From assembly GCF_014358075.1 (NCBI RefSeq), contig NZ_JACONT010000016.1:1-64000 (forward strand): a DNA stretch of 64,000 bases. The letters are read 5' to 3'. Below, one piece after another: positions 53,353 through 62,485 of this stretch. The stretch is from Sphingomonas albertensis. GTDB lineage: Bacteria > Pseudomonadota > Alphaproteobacteria > Sphingomonadales > Sphingomonadaceae. Positions within the stretch are counted from its first letter, which is position 1. The number at the start of each line of letters is the position of its first letter. The notes beneath the pieces were generated by a model. The model was given only the letters and a program-made list of their open reading frames with translations, was not told the origin of the DNA and ran no database searches. The position numbers were made by a program, and so were the translations under genes.

Positions 53353-55017
53353 TCACGCAGTTTCCAGCAACCGCTCCGCCTGAGCCCGCGCCTCGTCGGT
53401 AATCTGCGCCCCCGACAACATCCGCGCGATCTCCTCGCGCCGCTCGTCCTCCGACAGCGCCCGCACGCCGGTCCGCGTGACCGTCCCGTCGCTACTCTTG
53501 GCGATCAGCAGATGCTTCGCGCCGCGTGCCGCAACCTGCGGGCTGTGCGTCACCACCAGCAGCTGCGTGCTCTGCGCCAGCCGAGCGAGGCGTTCGCCGA
53601 TCGCGCTCGCCACCGCGCCGCCGACGCCGCGGTCGATCTCGTCGAACACCATCGTCGACGCGCCACCCTCTTCCGCCAGCGCCACCTTCAGCGCGAGGAT
53701 GAAGCGCGACAACTCGCCGCCCGACGCGATCTTGGTCAGCGCTGCGAACGGCGCGCCCGGATTGGTCGAGATCTCGAACTCGACGCGGTCCTTACCCGCG
53801 GCCGACCAGCCCTCCTCACCGAGCGGCGCAACCACGGTCTGGAACCGCGCCGCATCCAGCTTCAACGGTGCCAGTTCCCCCGCAACCGCCACATCGAGAC
53901 GCTTGGCCGCCGCCAACCGTCGTTTCGTCAACGCATCTGAGGCGACGGCGAACGCCTTGCGCGAAGCCGCGACGCGCGCCTCGATCACCGCGATCCCGCC
54001 TTCGCCCGCATCGAGCCGCTCCAGCCGCGCGCGCATCTCGTCCGCCAGCGCCGCCAGATCGTCCGGCTGCACGCGGTGTTTCCGCGCCATCGCCCGAAGC
54101 TCGAACAACCGCGCCTCGTCATCCTCCAGCGCGCGCGGATCATACGCCATCTCGGCCCGCGCATCGCGCAGGCTCTCCTCCGCGACCGACGCCTCGATCA
54201 CCGCACGATCGACCGCCGCCAGCGCATTGCCCAGCGCAACATGATCCTCCGCGATCCGCTCGAGCACACGCGCGGCCTGGCGAAGCTTCGCCATCCCGCC
54301 GTCCTTGCCCTCGAGGAAATCGTCGATCGCCGCGAGATCGTCCGCGATCTTCTCCGCGCGCTGCATCGACCGCCGCGTATCCGCCAGCGTCTCTTCCTCT
54401 CCCGCGACAGGCGCCAGCGCGGTCAGTTCGGCAACCGTATGCTCGAGCCATTCGCGATCGCGCGCCGCCGTCTCGATGTCCGCGCGCGCCGCAGCAAGTT
54501 CGGCCTCGGCAGCACGAAACGCCGCGTAAGCCTTGCCCGTCGCCCCCGGCTCGGTCCGCCCGAAGATATCGAGCAACGCCCGGTGCCCCCGCGCATTCAG
54601 CAGCCCGCGCTCGTCATGCTGCCCGTGGATCTCGACCAGATGCGGCGCCATCTCGCGCAACAGCCCCGCCGACGCCGGCTGGTCGTTGACGAACCCGCGA
54701 CTGCCGCCGTCCGCCTTGACGATGCGCTTCACGATCAGCGGCTCGCCGCGCTCGATCTCCAGACCGTTCTCGTCGAACAGCAGCGCAAGCGGCGATTCGG
54801 GGGCAGGGGCATCGAACGTCGCGGTCACCACCGCTTGCGCAGCACCATGCCGCACCAGCCCGCTATCGCCACGCCCGCCGAGCGCAAGGCCCAGCGCATC
54901 GAGCAGGATCGACTTGCCCGCGCCGGTCTCGCCGGTCAGCACGCCGAGCCCTTCGCCGAATCCCAGATCCAGCGCCTCGATCAGCACCACGTCGCGAATG
55001 GAAAGTTCGGTCAGCAT
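53353..55017 (-). CDS. recN: DNA repair ATPase RecN
   Basis: RecN is an SMC-like protein for double-strand-break repair. The 554-residue product has a Walker A GETGAGKSILLDALGLAL (29-46), ISTNPGAPFAALTKIASGGELSRFILALKVAL (signature), TMVFDEIDRGVGGAVASAIGERLARLA (Walker B), and long coiled-coil stretches between. It ends AERLLETA. bamD lies 61 bp upstream on the same strand. In relatives ligA follows directly; here the region after recN is interrupted by an insertion bounded by a second, decayed recN end at 52118. Confidence 0.97.
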   Translation of the reverse strand: MLTELSIRDVVLIEALDLGFGEGLGVLTGETGAGKSILLDALGLALGGRGDSGLVRHGAAQAVVTATFDAPAPESPLALLFDENGLEIERGEPLIVKRIVKADGGSRGFVNDQPASAGLLREMAPHLVEIHGQHDERGLLNARGHRALLDIFGRTEPGATGKAYAAFRAAEAELAAARADIETAARDREWLEHTVAELTALAPVAGEEETLADTRRSMQRAEKIADDLAAIDDFLEGKDGGMAKLRQAARVLERIAEDHVALGNALAAVDRAVIEASVAEESLRDARAEMAYDPRALEDDEARLFELRAMARKHRVQPDDLAALADEMRARLERLDAGEGGIAVIEARVAASRKAFAVASDALTKRRLAAAKRLDVAVAGELAPLKLDAARFQTVVAPLGEEGWSAAGKDRVEFEISTNPGAPFAALTKIASGGELSRFILALKVALAEEGGASTMVFDEIDRGVGGAVASAIGERLARLAQSTQLLVVTHSPQVAARGAKHLLIAKSSDGTVTRTGVRALSEDERREEIARMLSGAQITDEARAQAERLLETA

Positions 55018-55078
55018 AGGATGTCCGCCATAGACGAACGGGCGCGCAATGCGATCCCCCTATGTTCCAACCGAACGC

Positions 55079-56026
55079 TTAGCTCCCGGTGTTGGACGGC
55101 TGGCCAGCCGAGCGCGGCTTGTCGGGCGTACGCACCGACGGGCCGGTCGGCGTCGAACCGGGCTCGTCGAGCTCGACCATCACCGACGGCGTACCCTTAG
55201 TCCCCACCGGCACGACCATCTCGCCCGCGGGCAATGGCGGCACGGCCGGCACCTGGTTCTTCTTCAGCAGGTCGTACGCATGCTGATACCAGTCGGTGCC
55301 CGGATAGTTGCGACCCAGCACCGCGCCGGCCTTCTCGGCTTCGACGGGTACGCCGAGCGCGAGATACGTCTCGGTCAGCCGCATCAGCGCCTCGGGCGTG
55401 TGCGTGGTCTGCTGGAACTTGTCGATCACCGTGCGGAACCGGCCGTTCGCGGCGAGCCACTGGCCGCGCGTCTCGTAGAATCGCCCGATCTCCATCTCCT
55501 TGCCGGCGAGATGGTCGTTGACCAGATCGATCTTCAACCGCGCATCCGATGCATAACGCGTGTTCGGATAACGCCGCATCAGCTCGCCGAGCGAATCGAG
55601 CGCCTGCCGCGTGATCTTCTGGTCGCGCGTGACGTCGGTAATCTGCTCGTAATAGCCGAGCGCGATCAGATAATAGGCGTAAGGCGCGTCGCGGTTGCCC
55701 GGATGGACCGCCAGGAAGCGCTGCGCCGAGCTGATCGACGCGGTGTAGTCCTTGGCGAGGTAATAACTGAACGCCGACATGATCTGCGCGCGGCGTGCCC
55801 AGATCGAATAGGGATGCTGGCGCTCGACCTCGTCGAACAGCTGCGCCGCTTCCTTGTAGCGTCCCTGGTCGAGCCGCGCCTTGGCGGTCGAATACAGCGT
55901 GCCCACGTCGCGCGCGACATAGGGCAGGTCGCCCTTGGACGCGCGACCGCTCGCACAACCGGCCATGGGGAGCGCAAGCGCGGCGATGAGCGTGACCGCG
56001 AGGGCACGAGACTGGGGGATACGCAT
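55079..56026 (-). CDS. bamD: Outer-membrane assembly lipoprotein BamD
   Basis: BamD is the essential lipoprotein partner of BamA in inserting outer-membrane proteins. The 315-residue product has a lipoprotein signal with lipobox LPMAGC (Cys24), then TPR-like repeats: VGTLYSTAKARLDQGRYKEAAQLFDEVERQHPYSIWARRAQIM (about 44-86), SISSAQRFLAVHPGNRDAPYAYYLIALGYYEQI, and RQALDSLGELMRRYPNTRYASDARLKI. The C-terminus has a Pro/Thr/Ser-rich tail of about 55 residues beyond the usual core. The start is at the ATG that gives the lipoprotein signal. It is upstream of recN. Confidence 0.96.
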   Translation of the reverse strand: MRIPQSRALAVTLIAALALPMAGCASGRASKGDLPYVARDVGTLYSTAKARLDQGRYKEAAQLFDEVERQHPYSIWARRAQIMSAFSYYLAKDYTASISSAQRFLAVHPGNRDAPYAYYLIALGYYEQITDVTRDQKITRQALDSLGELMRRYPNTRYASDARLKIDLVNDHLAGKEMEIGRFYETRGQWLAANGRFRTVIDKFQQTTHTPEALMRLTETYLALGVPVEAEKAGAVLGRNYPGTDWYQHAYDLLKKNQVPAVPPLPAGEMVVPVGTKGTPSVMVELDEPGSTPTGPSVRTPDKPRSAGQPSNTGS

Positions 56027-56172
56027 TGGCGTTGTCCTTAGCGTATGCGGGGCTTGGCGAACAATCCCTTTCGCCATACCCGCATTGGGCCTTTCCGTCG
56101 GCCGGATCACACGGCAATAGTCGTGCGTTGGCGCCCCATTCCCATTGCGTCATTCACGTCGAGGATCATGTC

Positions 56173-56997
56173 ATGCCGGCCACATTGTTGCACACCCACC
56201 GCGTCGAAAAGCCCTGGGGTCGCGACACGCTCTGGCCCGGTTTCGAAGACCCGGCTGCGGGTTCGCCGCCGATCGGCGAAGTCTGGTTCCAGGAACCCGG
56301 CAACACCACGCCCGACCTGCTGATCAAATACCTGTTTACGTCGCAGAAGCTGTCGGTCCAGGTCCATCCCGACGACGACCAGGCGCATGAGCGCGGCCTG
56401 CCGCGCGGCAAGGACGAGTGCTGGACGATCCTCGCCGCCGAGCCAGACTCGACGATCGCGGTCGGCACGAAGCAGCCGATGTCGAAGGACGAACTGCGCG
56501 CCTCGGCGATCGACGGTACGATCGAGGACAAGCTCGACTGGAAGCCGGTCAAGCCGGGCGACTTCATGTACTGCGCGTCCGACACGATCCATGCGATCGG
56601 CGGCGGGCTGACCGTGATCGAGGTCCAACAGAACTCCGAGACGACCTATCGCCTCTACGACTACGGCAGCGACCGCGAGCTTCACCTCGACGACGGCGTC
56701 GACGTCGCCGATCCCACGCCCTACGTCCCCGTCGCACCGCCGATCGAGATCGAGACCGGCCGTACGATCATGGTCGAGGGGCCGAAGTTCGTGCTCGAAC
56801 GCTGGAAGGGCGGCGACCACGTAGTCAACCTGCCCGAGGGCACGACCGGCTGGGTGATCCCGATCACCGGCTCGGGCGACGTAGCGGGCGTCGCATTCAA
56901 GGCCGGCGAATGCGCGACGATGACCGGTAGCGAGACGGTTTCGACGAGCGCGGACGCAGACGTGCTGTTCGCGTACCCGGGCACGAAGCGGATCTGA
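56173..56997 (+). CDS. Class I mannose-6-phosphate isomerase
   Basis: This enzyme interconverts mannose 6-phosphate and fructose 6-phosphate and feeds GDP-sugar and polysaccharide synthesis. The 274-residue protein has cupin-type metal ligands: GEVWFQEPGNTTPDLLIKYLFTSQKLSVQVHPDD (about 36-69), KDECWTILAAEP, and FMYCASDTIHAIGGGLTVIEVQQNSETTYRLYDYG. The frame is open upstream, but GAGGA precedes the ATG at 56173 and the product begins MPATLLHTHRVEKPWGRDTL as in the family. It is divergent from bamD. The next plus-strand gene is a glycosyltransferase, which fits a sugar pathway. Confidence 0.95.
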   Translation: MPATLLHTHRVEKPWGRDTLWPGFEDPAAGSPPIGEVWFQEPGNTTPDLLIKYLFTSQKLSVQVHPDDDQAHERGLPRGKDECWTILAAEPDSTIAVGTKQPMSKDELRASAIDGTIEDKLDWKPVKPGDFMYCASDTIHAIGGGLTVIEVQQNSETTYRLYDYGSDRELHLDDGVDVADPTPYVPVAPPIEIETGRTIMVEGPKFVLERWKGGDHVVNLPEGTTGWVIPITGSGDVAGVAFKAGECATMTGSETVSTSADADVLFAYPGTKRI

Positions 56998-57043
56998 TCG
57001 AGCGGCGGCGGGGCCTCTGAATCCCGCCGCTCCCGAGAAGAAA

Positions 57044-57151
57044 ACCACCCCGGCGGAGGCCGGGGCCCAGGTGGAAAGGTGGCAATAACGGCGTGCTGCG
57101 TTCCGTTATGCAGGTCCCCCCATCGGACCCCGGCCTTCGCGGGGGAGGTGG
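57044..57151. repeat. REPIN-like element, family A copy 7
   Basis: CCACCCCGGCGGAGGCCGGG GCCCAGGTGG and CCCCGGCCTTCGCGGGGGAGG flank about 42 bp. Bases 57072-57091 (GGAAAGGTGGCAATAACGGC) recur exactly, inverted, at 57367-57386 in copy 8. The gap 56998-57478 has no gene and three elements. Confidence 0.9.
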
Positions 57152-57193
57152 CCCGGTCGGTAGCCACCTGAAACCAGCAAGACGCCCGCCCGT

Positions 57194-57254
57194 CCTTGTT
57201 CTCCCGCGAAGGCGGGAGCCCAGACTGGATCCCCGCCTTCGCGGGGAAACAAGG
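57194..57254. repeat. Paired palindromic element, family G (short form)
   Basis: CCTTGTTCTCCCGCGAAGGC GGGAGCCCAG pairs with CTGGATCCCCGCC TTCGCGGGGAAACAAGG. The arms are nearly adjacent, so the element is one long hairpin. Confidence 0.75.
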
Positions 57255-57308
57255 TAAGCGCGGCCAACACCAACCCCATATCCAGCCTCATAAATGCCCC
57301 AACATCAC

Positions 57309-57415
57309 CTCCACCCCGGCGGAGGCCGGGGCCCAATTGGGGGCCGTTGCTAAAGGATGGCAGCAAGCCGTTATTGCCACCTTTCCAATTGGGCCCCGGC
57401 CTCCGCCGGGGTGGA
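57309..57415. repeat. REPIN-like element, family A copy 8
   Basis: CTCCACCCCGGCGGAGGCCG GGGCCCAATTGG pairs with CCAATTGGGCCCCGGCC TCCGCCGGGGTGG. The inner sequence is the reverse of copies 1 and 7 and parallel to copy 4 (GTTGCTAAAGGATGGC versus GTTGCTAACGGATGGC). Confidence 0.9.
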
Positions 57416-57478
57416 AAGCTAGGCGCCCCCCTCAAACTCACCCCCAATTAACCCGCGCCCCGCTATACCCCCGCCACC

Positions 57479-58654
57479 ATGCTCCGCATCCTCACCCTAT
57501 CGACGCTGTTCCCCGACGCGACCCGCCCCAATTTCGGCGTCTTCGTCGAACGCCAGACGCTCGGCCTGGCCGCGCACCCCGACGTGTCGCTGGTAGCAGT
57601 AGCACCGGTCGGTCTACCCCCGCGCCCACTCCGCCGCATCGGCCACTATGCCAGACTCGGCACCCTGCCGACGCGCGAAATCTGGAAGGGCGTCGATGTC
57701 CACCGCCCGCGCTTTACCGCGCTCCCGTTCACCAAGGGCCGCTACCACGCCGCCGCCCTCGAACGCGCGCTCGTGCCCGTTCTCGACGCGATCCGCGCGG
57801 ACTTCGCGTTCGACGTGATCGACGCGTCGTTCTTCTTCCCCGACGGCCCCGCCGCGGTCGCGCTCGGCAAGCGCTACCACGTCCCCGTCTCGATCAAGGC
57901 GCGCGGCTCCGACATCCACCATTGGGGCGAAGCGCCCGCCACCGCCGCACAGGTCCGCGACGCAGGGCAGGGCGCCGCCGGCCTGCTCGCGGTCAGCAAG
58001 GCCATGAAGGCCGACATGGTAACGCTCGGCATGCCGGCCGACCGGATCACGGTGCACCACACCGGCGTCGACCAGGACCGCTTCCGCCCCGCAGCCGACC
58101 GCACAGCGGCCAAGGCCAAGCTCGGCGTGCCGGGGCCGTTGGTCATCGCAATCGGCGGGCTCTTGCCGCGCAAGGGCCACAACATCGTCGTCGAGGCAGT
58201 CGCAGCATTGCCCGGAGTCACGCTCCTGATCGCCGGTCACGGACCCGCGCGCGCCCACCTGGAGGCGTTGATCGCGCGGCTCGGCGTCGGTGACCGCATC
58301 CGCCTGCTGGGCGCCCTCCCCCACGCAGACCTACCCGAACTGATCGCCGCCGCCGACGTCAGCGCGCTCGCCTCCAGTTCGGAAGGCCTCGCCAACGTCT
58401 GGGTCGAGTCTCTGGCGTGCGGGACACCGATCGTCATCACCGATGCCGGCGGCGCACATGAAGTGGTGAGATCTCCGGATGCCGGCCGCGTGACGATCGG
58501 CGATCCGCTCGCGTTCGCAGCCGCGATCGGCGCTTTGCTCGCAGACCCGCCGACCCAAGCAGCAACGCGCGCCGTCGCCGCCCCCTTCACGTGGGAAGCC
58601 AACACCGCCGCACTCTACGAGCACCTCACGAGATTGGTCGCGGATCAACGATAA
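57479..58654 (+). CDS. Glycosyltransferase family 4 (TuaC-like)
   Basis: The 391-residue GT-B enzyme transfers a sugar from a nucleotide donor, probably for envelope or exopolysaccharide. The N-domain begins MLRILTLSTLFPDATRPNFGVFVERQTLGLA, a start shared with TuaC-like enzymes, and contains VSIKARGSDIHHWG. The C-domain has VIAIGGLLPRKGHNIVVEAV (about 222-241), LIAGHGPARAHLEALI, RIRLLGALPHADLPELIAAADV, and the donor-binding SSEGLANVWVESLACGTPIVITDAGG (about 300-325) with the two conserved Glu. No other capsule genes adjoin. A family-D element follows. Confidence 0.93.
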   Translation: MLRILTLSTLFPDATRPNFGVFVERQTLGLAAHPDVSLVAVAPVGLPPRPLRRIGHYARLGTLPTREIWKGVDVHRPRFTALPFTKGRYHAAALERALVPVLDAIRADFAFDVIDASFFFPDGPAAVALGKRYHVPVSIKARGSDIHHWGEAPATAAQVRDAGQGAAGLLAVSKAMKADMVTLGMPADRITVHHTGVDQDRFRPAADRTAAKAKLGVPGPLVIAIGGLLPRKGHNIVVEAVAALPGVTLLIAGHGPARAHLEALIARLGVGDRIRLLGALPHADLPELIAAADVSALASSSEGLANVWVESLACGTPIVITDAGGAHEVVRSPDAGRVTIGDPLAFAAAIGALLADPPTQAATRAVAAPFTWEANTAALYEHLTRLVADQR

Positions 58655-58661
58655 ATGATCG

Positions 58662-58789
58662 ATCCTCCCCCGCCAGGGGGAGGTGGCTGGCTCTTGCCAG
58701 ACGGAGGGGGAGGAAAGGGTAACCCCTGGTCCGTATCCTCCCCCTCCGTCACCTGCGGCGACACCTCCCCCTTGGGGGGGGGCGGGGAT
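58662..58789. repeat. Paired palindromic element, family D copy 3
   Basis: TCCTCCCCCGCCAGGGGGAG GTGGCTGGCTCTTGCCAG and CGGAGGGGGAGG pair with CCCCCTCCGTCACC and CACCTCCCCCTTGGGGGGGG. It separates the converging glycosyltransferase and Mth938 genes. Confidence 0.8.
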
Positions 58790-59163
58790 CACCCCTCTAG
58801 CGGGTACAGCGCCGCGACGATCCAGCGACCCTCGCCGCGCAAAACCGCCCAGGCCCGAGCAGCGGCGCGACTATCCATAGCCTCGATCCCGAACCCACGA
58901 GCCTCGACCGCCTTCTTGAAAGCAAGCGGCGGCTGGCGAAGCGCGGATCCGGTTCCTAGCAACAAAAACTCCGGTGGCGGATCGAGCGCCAGCAACGCCG
59001 CCACGTCCGCCTCGCCAAGCGCCTCGAACGCCGGTGGCTCCCAGCCATCTGCGCGTTCAGGACTGATCGACAACGCGGTATAATACCCATCATCGACCTT
59101 GAACCCGGCCCGACCGATCGCCGAGATCATCGGCCCATCGGTCTTCTCGCGGTCCATCCTCAT
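58789..59163 (-). CDS. Mth938-like (DUF498) domain protein
   Basis: The 124-residue product matches the DUF498/Mth938 family, homologous to NDUFAF3 of mitochondrial complex I assembly: FKVDDGYYTALSISPERADGW, VAALLALDPPPEFLLLGTGS, and GFGIEAMDSRAAARAWAVLRGEGRWIVAALYPLEG. It begins directly after the secF stop, so it is the last gene of the yajC-secD-secF unit. This position is common in alphaproteobacteria. A role in membrane-complex assembly is inference. Confidence 0.9.
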   Translation of the reverse strand: MRMDREKTDGPMISAIGRAGFKVDDGYYTALSISPERADGWEPPAFEALGEADVAALLALDPPPEFLLLGTGSALRQPPLAFKKAVEARGFGIEAMDSRAAARAWAVLRGEGRWIVAALYPLEG

Positions 59164-60129
59164 TTAACGCTCGACCTTCGGACCCACCCGCTCGGCACCG
59201 TCCTGCACGCCGCCCTTGCGCGGGGCAGGATCGGCCCGCAGACCCAGCGTGATCAGCAGCGACGACGACACGTAGATCGACGAGTACGTCCCGACGACGA
59301 TACCCAGGATCATTGCCGCGGTGAACCCGCGCAGCACGTGGCCGCCGAGCACCAGCATCGCGACCAGCGCCAGCAGGATCGTCACCGACGTCATCACCGT
59401 ACGCGGTAGCGTCTCGTTCACCGACAGGTCGATGATCTCGCGCATGTCCATCTTCCGATACCGGCGCATGTTCTCGCGGATACGGTCGTCGATCACAATC
59501 TTGTCGTTGATCGAATAGGAGATGATCGTCAGCACCGCCGCGACGATGTTCAGGTCGAACTCGAACTGCGTCAGCGCGAAGAAGCCGAGCGTCATCAACA
59601 GATCGTGGACGATCGCAACGACGGTCGACACGCCGAACTGCCACTCGAACCGCACCACCGCGAACAGCGCGATGCCGAGGATCGCGAGTCCGACCGCGAG
59701 CAGGCCCTTGCTGATCAGCTCGTCCGAGACCTTGCCCGAGATCGTATCGTACTTCGAGAAGGTCGCGCCGGGGAACTTTACCGCAAGGTCGTCCGACACC
59801 TTCTTGACGAGGCGGTTGGTCGCGCCTTCGTCACCCGCGGGGACGGGCAGGCGGATCGACAGCGTCTTGGGATCGCTGAACGACTGGATCGAGGCCTCGC
59901 CGACGCCGAGCCGGTCGACTTCGGTGCGGACCGCGTCGATCGACGGCGCGGTCGCGAACTTCTCCTCGATCAGGACGCCGCCGACGAAGTCGACGCCCAT
60001 GTTGAGGCCCTTGGTGACGACGAGTCCGGCCGCCAGCAACGACAGCAGCAGGGTCAGCCCGAACGCCCATTTGCGGAGCGAGACGAACTTCAGGTTCGTG
60101 TTGTCGGGAACGAGTTTCAGCAGGCGCAT
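59164..60129 (-). CDS. secF: Protein translocase subunit SecF
   Basis: SecF works with SecD to use proton flow for the late steps of Sec export. The 321-residue protein has six membrane segments. The first is near 18-38, followed by the periplasmic region (GLNMGVDFVGGVLIEEKF, DRLGVGEASIQSFSDPKTLSIRLPVP). The C-terminal bundle contains AVVRFEWQFGVSTVVAIVHDLLMTLGFFAL, SYSINDKIVIDDRIRENMR and RTVMTSVTILLALVAMLVLGG. GGGAG precedes the ATG at 60129. It lies 14 bp after secD. Confidence 0.97.
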   Translation of the reverse strand: MRLLKLVPDNTNLKFVSLRKWAFGLTLLLSLLAAGLVVTKGLNMGVDFVGGVLIEEKFATAPSIDAVRTEVDRLGVGEASIQSFSDPKTLSIRLPVPAGDEGATNRLVKKVSDDLAVKFPGATFSKYDTISGKVSDELISKGLLAVGLAILGIALFAVVRFEWQFGVSTVVAIVHDLLMTLGFFALTQFEFDLNIVAAVLTIISYSINDKIVIDDRIRENMRRYRKMDMREIIDLSVNETLPRTVMTSVTILLALVAMLVLGGHVLRGFTAAMILGIVVGTYSSIYVSSSLLITLGLRADPAPRKGGVQDGAERVGPKVER

Positions 60130-60143
60130 GGTTATCTCCCGCC

Positions 60144-61748
60144 TCAAATATTGATCGTGGTGGGGCGGTTCTTCCGCAGCCACAAGGCGACCATCATCCG
60201 GGTGAACGTGACGGCGGTGAACACCGACGTGCAGATCCCGATCAACAGCACGACCGCGAAGCCCTTCACCGGACCCGAGCCGAGCAGCAGCATGATCACG
60301 CCGGTGATGGCGTGGGTCACGTTGGCCTCGAAGATCGTCCGGCTCGCTTCCTTGTAGCCGAGCTCGACCGACTGGACGACACTACGCCCGCGTCGCCGCT
60401 CCTCGCGGATGCGCTCGTTGATCAGCACGTTGGCATCCACCGCGGTACCGATCGTCAGCACGAAGCCGGCGATACCGGGCAAGGTCAGCGTCGCGTTCAG
60501 CATCGCCATGACGGCAACGATGACCAGGATGTTGATGACCACCGCGAGGTTCGCATACAGGCCGAACCGCCCATAGGTGACGAACATGAACACGATCACC
60601 GCGAGCGCCGCGATGATCGAGGCGAGCACACCGGCGCGGATCGAATCCTTGCCCAGATCGGGGCTGACGGTGCTCTCGGCGATCGTCTTCAGCGCGACCG
60701 GCAACTTGCCCGAGCGCAGCGTGATCGCCAGCGCGTTCGCCGACTCGACGGTGAAGTTGCCCGAGATCGACGCGCGACCACCAAGGATCGGCTCGTTGAT
60801 GTTCGGTGCGGAGATCACGGAGTTGTCGAGAATGATCGCGAACGGCTTGCCGGTGTTCTCGGTCGTGACCTTGGCGAAGCGACGCCCACCGACGGCGTTG
60901 AACGTGATCGCCACCTGCGGCGCGTTGGTCTGCGGCTCGAACTCCTGGCGAGCATCGGCGAGCTGGTCGCCCGAGATGATCACCGATCGCTTGACCGCGA
61001 TGAACGGCACGCCCTGCGGATTGCCGGGGTAGGGGAGGACCTGGCTGCCGATCGGCGCAATGCCCTTGACCAGATCGGCCGGGTTCGCGGTCTCGTCGAC
61101 CAGCTTGAATTCCAGCTTGGCGGTCTTGCCGAGCAGATCCTTCAGCGCCTGCGGGTTCTTCAGCCCCGGCACCTGGACGACGATCCGCGTCGCGCCCTGG
61201 CGAACGATCGTCGGCTCCTTGGTCCCGAGTTCGTCGATGCGACGGCGGACGACTTCGGTCGCGTCCTTCATTGCCGTGTCGACCGCCTGGGTCAGGCCGG
61301 CCTCGGTCGGCTTGAGCACGAACCGGCTCGTGTCGACGACGTTGATGTCCCATTCGCGCTGGCCGCTCATCCCGGCGCCACCGCCGGTGATCGCCAGCAG
61401 GCGTTCGCGCGCGGCATCGACCTGGCTCGGATCCCGCAGCAGGAAGCTCAGCTGGCCGCCGCGCGTCGAAATGTCGCCGATCTCGATCCGCGGCGTCCCG
61501 TTGCGCATCGTCCCCGCGACGCTGTCGCGCATCGCCTCGATCCGCGTCGCGGCAAGGTCGGCGGTATCCGCCTCGAGCAGCAGGTAACTGCCGCCGGCGA
61601 GATCCAGCCCGAGATTGACGCGGGAATGCGGGATCCACCCCCATTTGCTCGTGGTGCTCTCGGGGAGGAAACTCGGGATCGCCAGCAGGCACAATGCCGC
61701 CAGCAACCCGATGATCGACCCGACCTTCCAGCGCGGAAAATCCAACAT
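60144..61748 (-). CDS. secD: Protein translocase subunit SecD
   Basis: The 534-residue partner of SecF. It has an N-terminal membrane helix (about 10-27), RVNLGLDLAGGSYLLLEAD near 43-61, and a large periplasmic P1 domain (DEL/GTKEPTIVRQGATRIVVQVPGLKNPQALKDLLGKTAKLEFKLVDE). Five C-terminal helices follow with the conserved ALPVALKTIAESTVSPDLGKDSI region and FVLTIGTAVDANVLINERIREE. The SecD D519-type acidic residue falls in that last motif. Its ATG overlaps the yajC stop by one base (TGATG), so translation is coupled. Confidence 0.97.
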   Translation of the reverse strand: MLDFPRWKVGSIIGLLAALCLLAIPSFLPESTTSKWGWIPHSRVNLGLDLAGGSYLLLEADTADLAATRIEAMRDSVAGTMRNGTPRIEIGDISTRGGQLSFLLRDPSQVDAARERLLAITGGGAGMSGQREWDINVVDTSRFVLKPTEAGLTQAVDTAMKDATEVVRRRIDELGTKEPTIVRQGATRIVVQVPGLKNPQALKDLLGKTAKLEFKLVDETANPADLVKGIAPIGSQVLPYPGNPQGVPFIAVKRSVIISGDQLADARQEFEPQTNAPQVAITFNAVGGRRFAKVTTENTGKPFAIILDNSVISAPNINEPILGGRASISGNFTVESANALAITLRSGKLPVALKTIAESTVSPDLGKDSIRAGVLASIIAALAVIVFMFVTYGRFGLYANLAVVINILVIVAVMAMLNATLTLPGIAGFVLTIGTAVDANVLINERIREERRRGRSVVQSVELGYKEASRTIFEANVTHAITGVIMLLLGSGPVKGFAVVLLIGICTSVFTAVTFTRMMVALWLRKNRPTTINI

Positions 61749-62089
61749 CAGTCGTTGGCCGGCTTCGTGTTCGGGCTGGTAATGTCGGTCAGCGTCGCCT
61801 TGACGACCCGGACGCGGACATTCGGCGCAATCTCGACCTCGACGACATTATCCTCGACCTTGGTCACCTTGCCCAGGATCCCGCCCGAGGTGACGACGCT
61901 GTCGTTCTTCTTCACCGCGGCGACCGACGCCTGCAGCGCCTTCATGCGCTTTTGCTGCGGGCGGATCATCAGGAAATAGAACACGACGAACACGAGGAAG
62001 AGCGGCGCGAGGCTCAGGAACGAGGCGATCCCGCCCCCCGCCGTCGTGGCGCCGTCTGCGGCCTGGGCATAAGCTGGTGAGATGAACAT
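61748..62089 (-). CDS. yajC: Sec translocon accessory protein YajC
   Basis: A small single-span partner of SecDF. The 113-residue protein starts MFISPAYAQAADGATTAGGG and has one membrane helix (about 25-43: FLSLAPLFLVFVVFYFLMI). The family motif RPQQKRMKALQASVAAVKKNDSVVTSGGILGKVTKVEDNVVEVEI follows. The ATG at 62089 is chosen by family length; the open frame further upstream runs through the tRNA-Pro on the other strand and is artificial. It is the first gene of yajC-secD-secF-Mth938. Confidence 0.96.
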   Translation of the reverse strand: MFISPAYAQAADGATTAGGGIASFLSLAPLFLVFVVFYFLMIRPQQKRMKALQASVAAVKKNDSVVTSGGILGKVTKVEDNVVEVEIAPNVRVRVVKATLTDITSPNTKPAND

Positions 62090-62344
62090 GAAGGTCCGTA
62101 TCTGGCTGGGCCGTGGAAGGCGCAAGGATGGGTCGGGCCGGACGTCGCGCGTCGCGCCCGCATTGGTCCGCCCGCTATCATCGCTTGGAACCTCGCGCAA
62201 CAGATCGCCACAGGATGAGACGTGGGCGTCATGCGACCGGACGCATCGCAGATGGCTGCGGACATCGCTGCGGTGTTCGGGCTTGCATCGGGCGCAGACC
62301 CCGCGTAGTGCGCCCCCCTCGGGTCGCCTTGCGGCCCGTTCGGT

Positions 62345-62421
62345 CGGAGCGTAGCGCAGCCTGGTAGCGCACCACACTGGGGGTGTGGGGGTCGCAGGTT
62401 CGAATCCTGTCGCTCCGACCA
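62345..62421 (+). tRNA. tRNA-Pro(GGG)
   Basis: CGGAGCGTAGCGCAGCCTGG begins a 77-nt cloverleaf. The acceptor stem is CGGAGCG/CGCTCCG, the anticodon loop CTGGGGG gives anticodon GGG with stem CCACA/TGTGG, the T-arm is GCAGGTTCGAATCCTGT, and CCA is encoded. TTTTC follows. It is upstream of and opposite to yajC. Confidence 0.98.
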
Positions 62422-62485
62422 TTTTCTTACATCGATGAACGGTGAACTCGTGCAGCTCTTGTGCGAGCGCATTCCGTTACACTCG

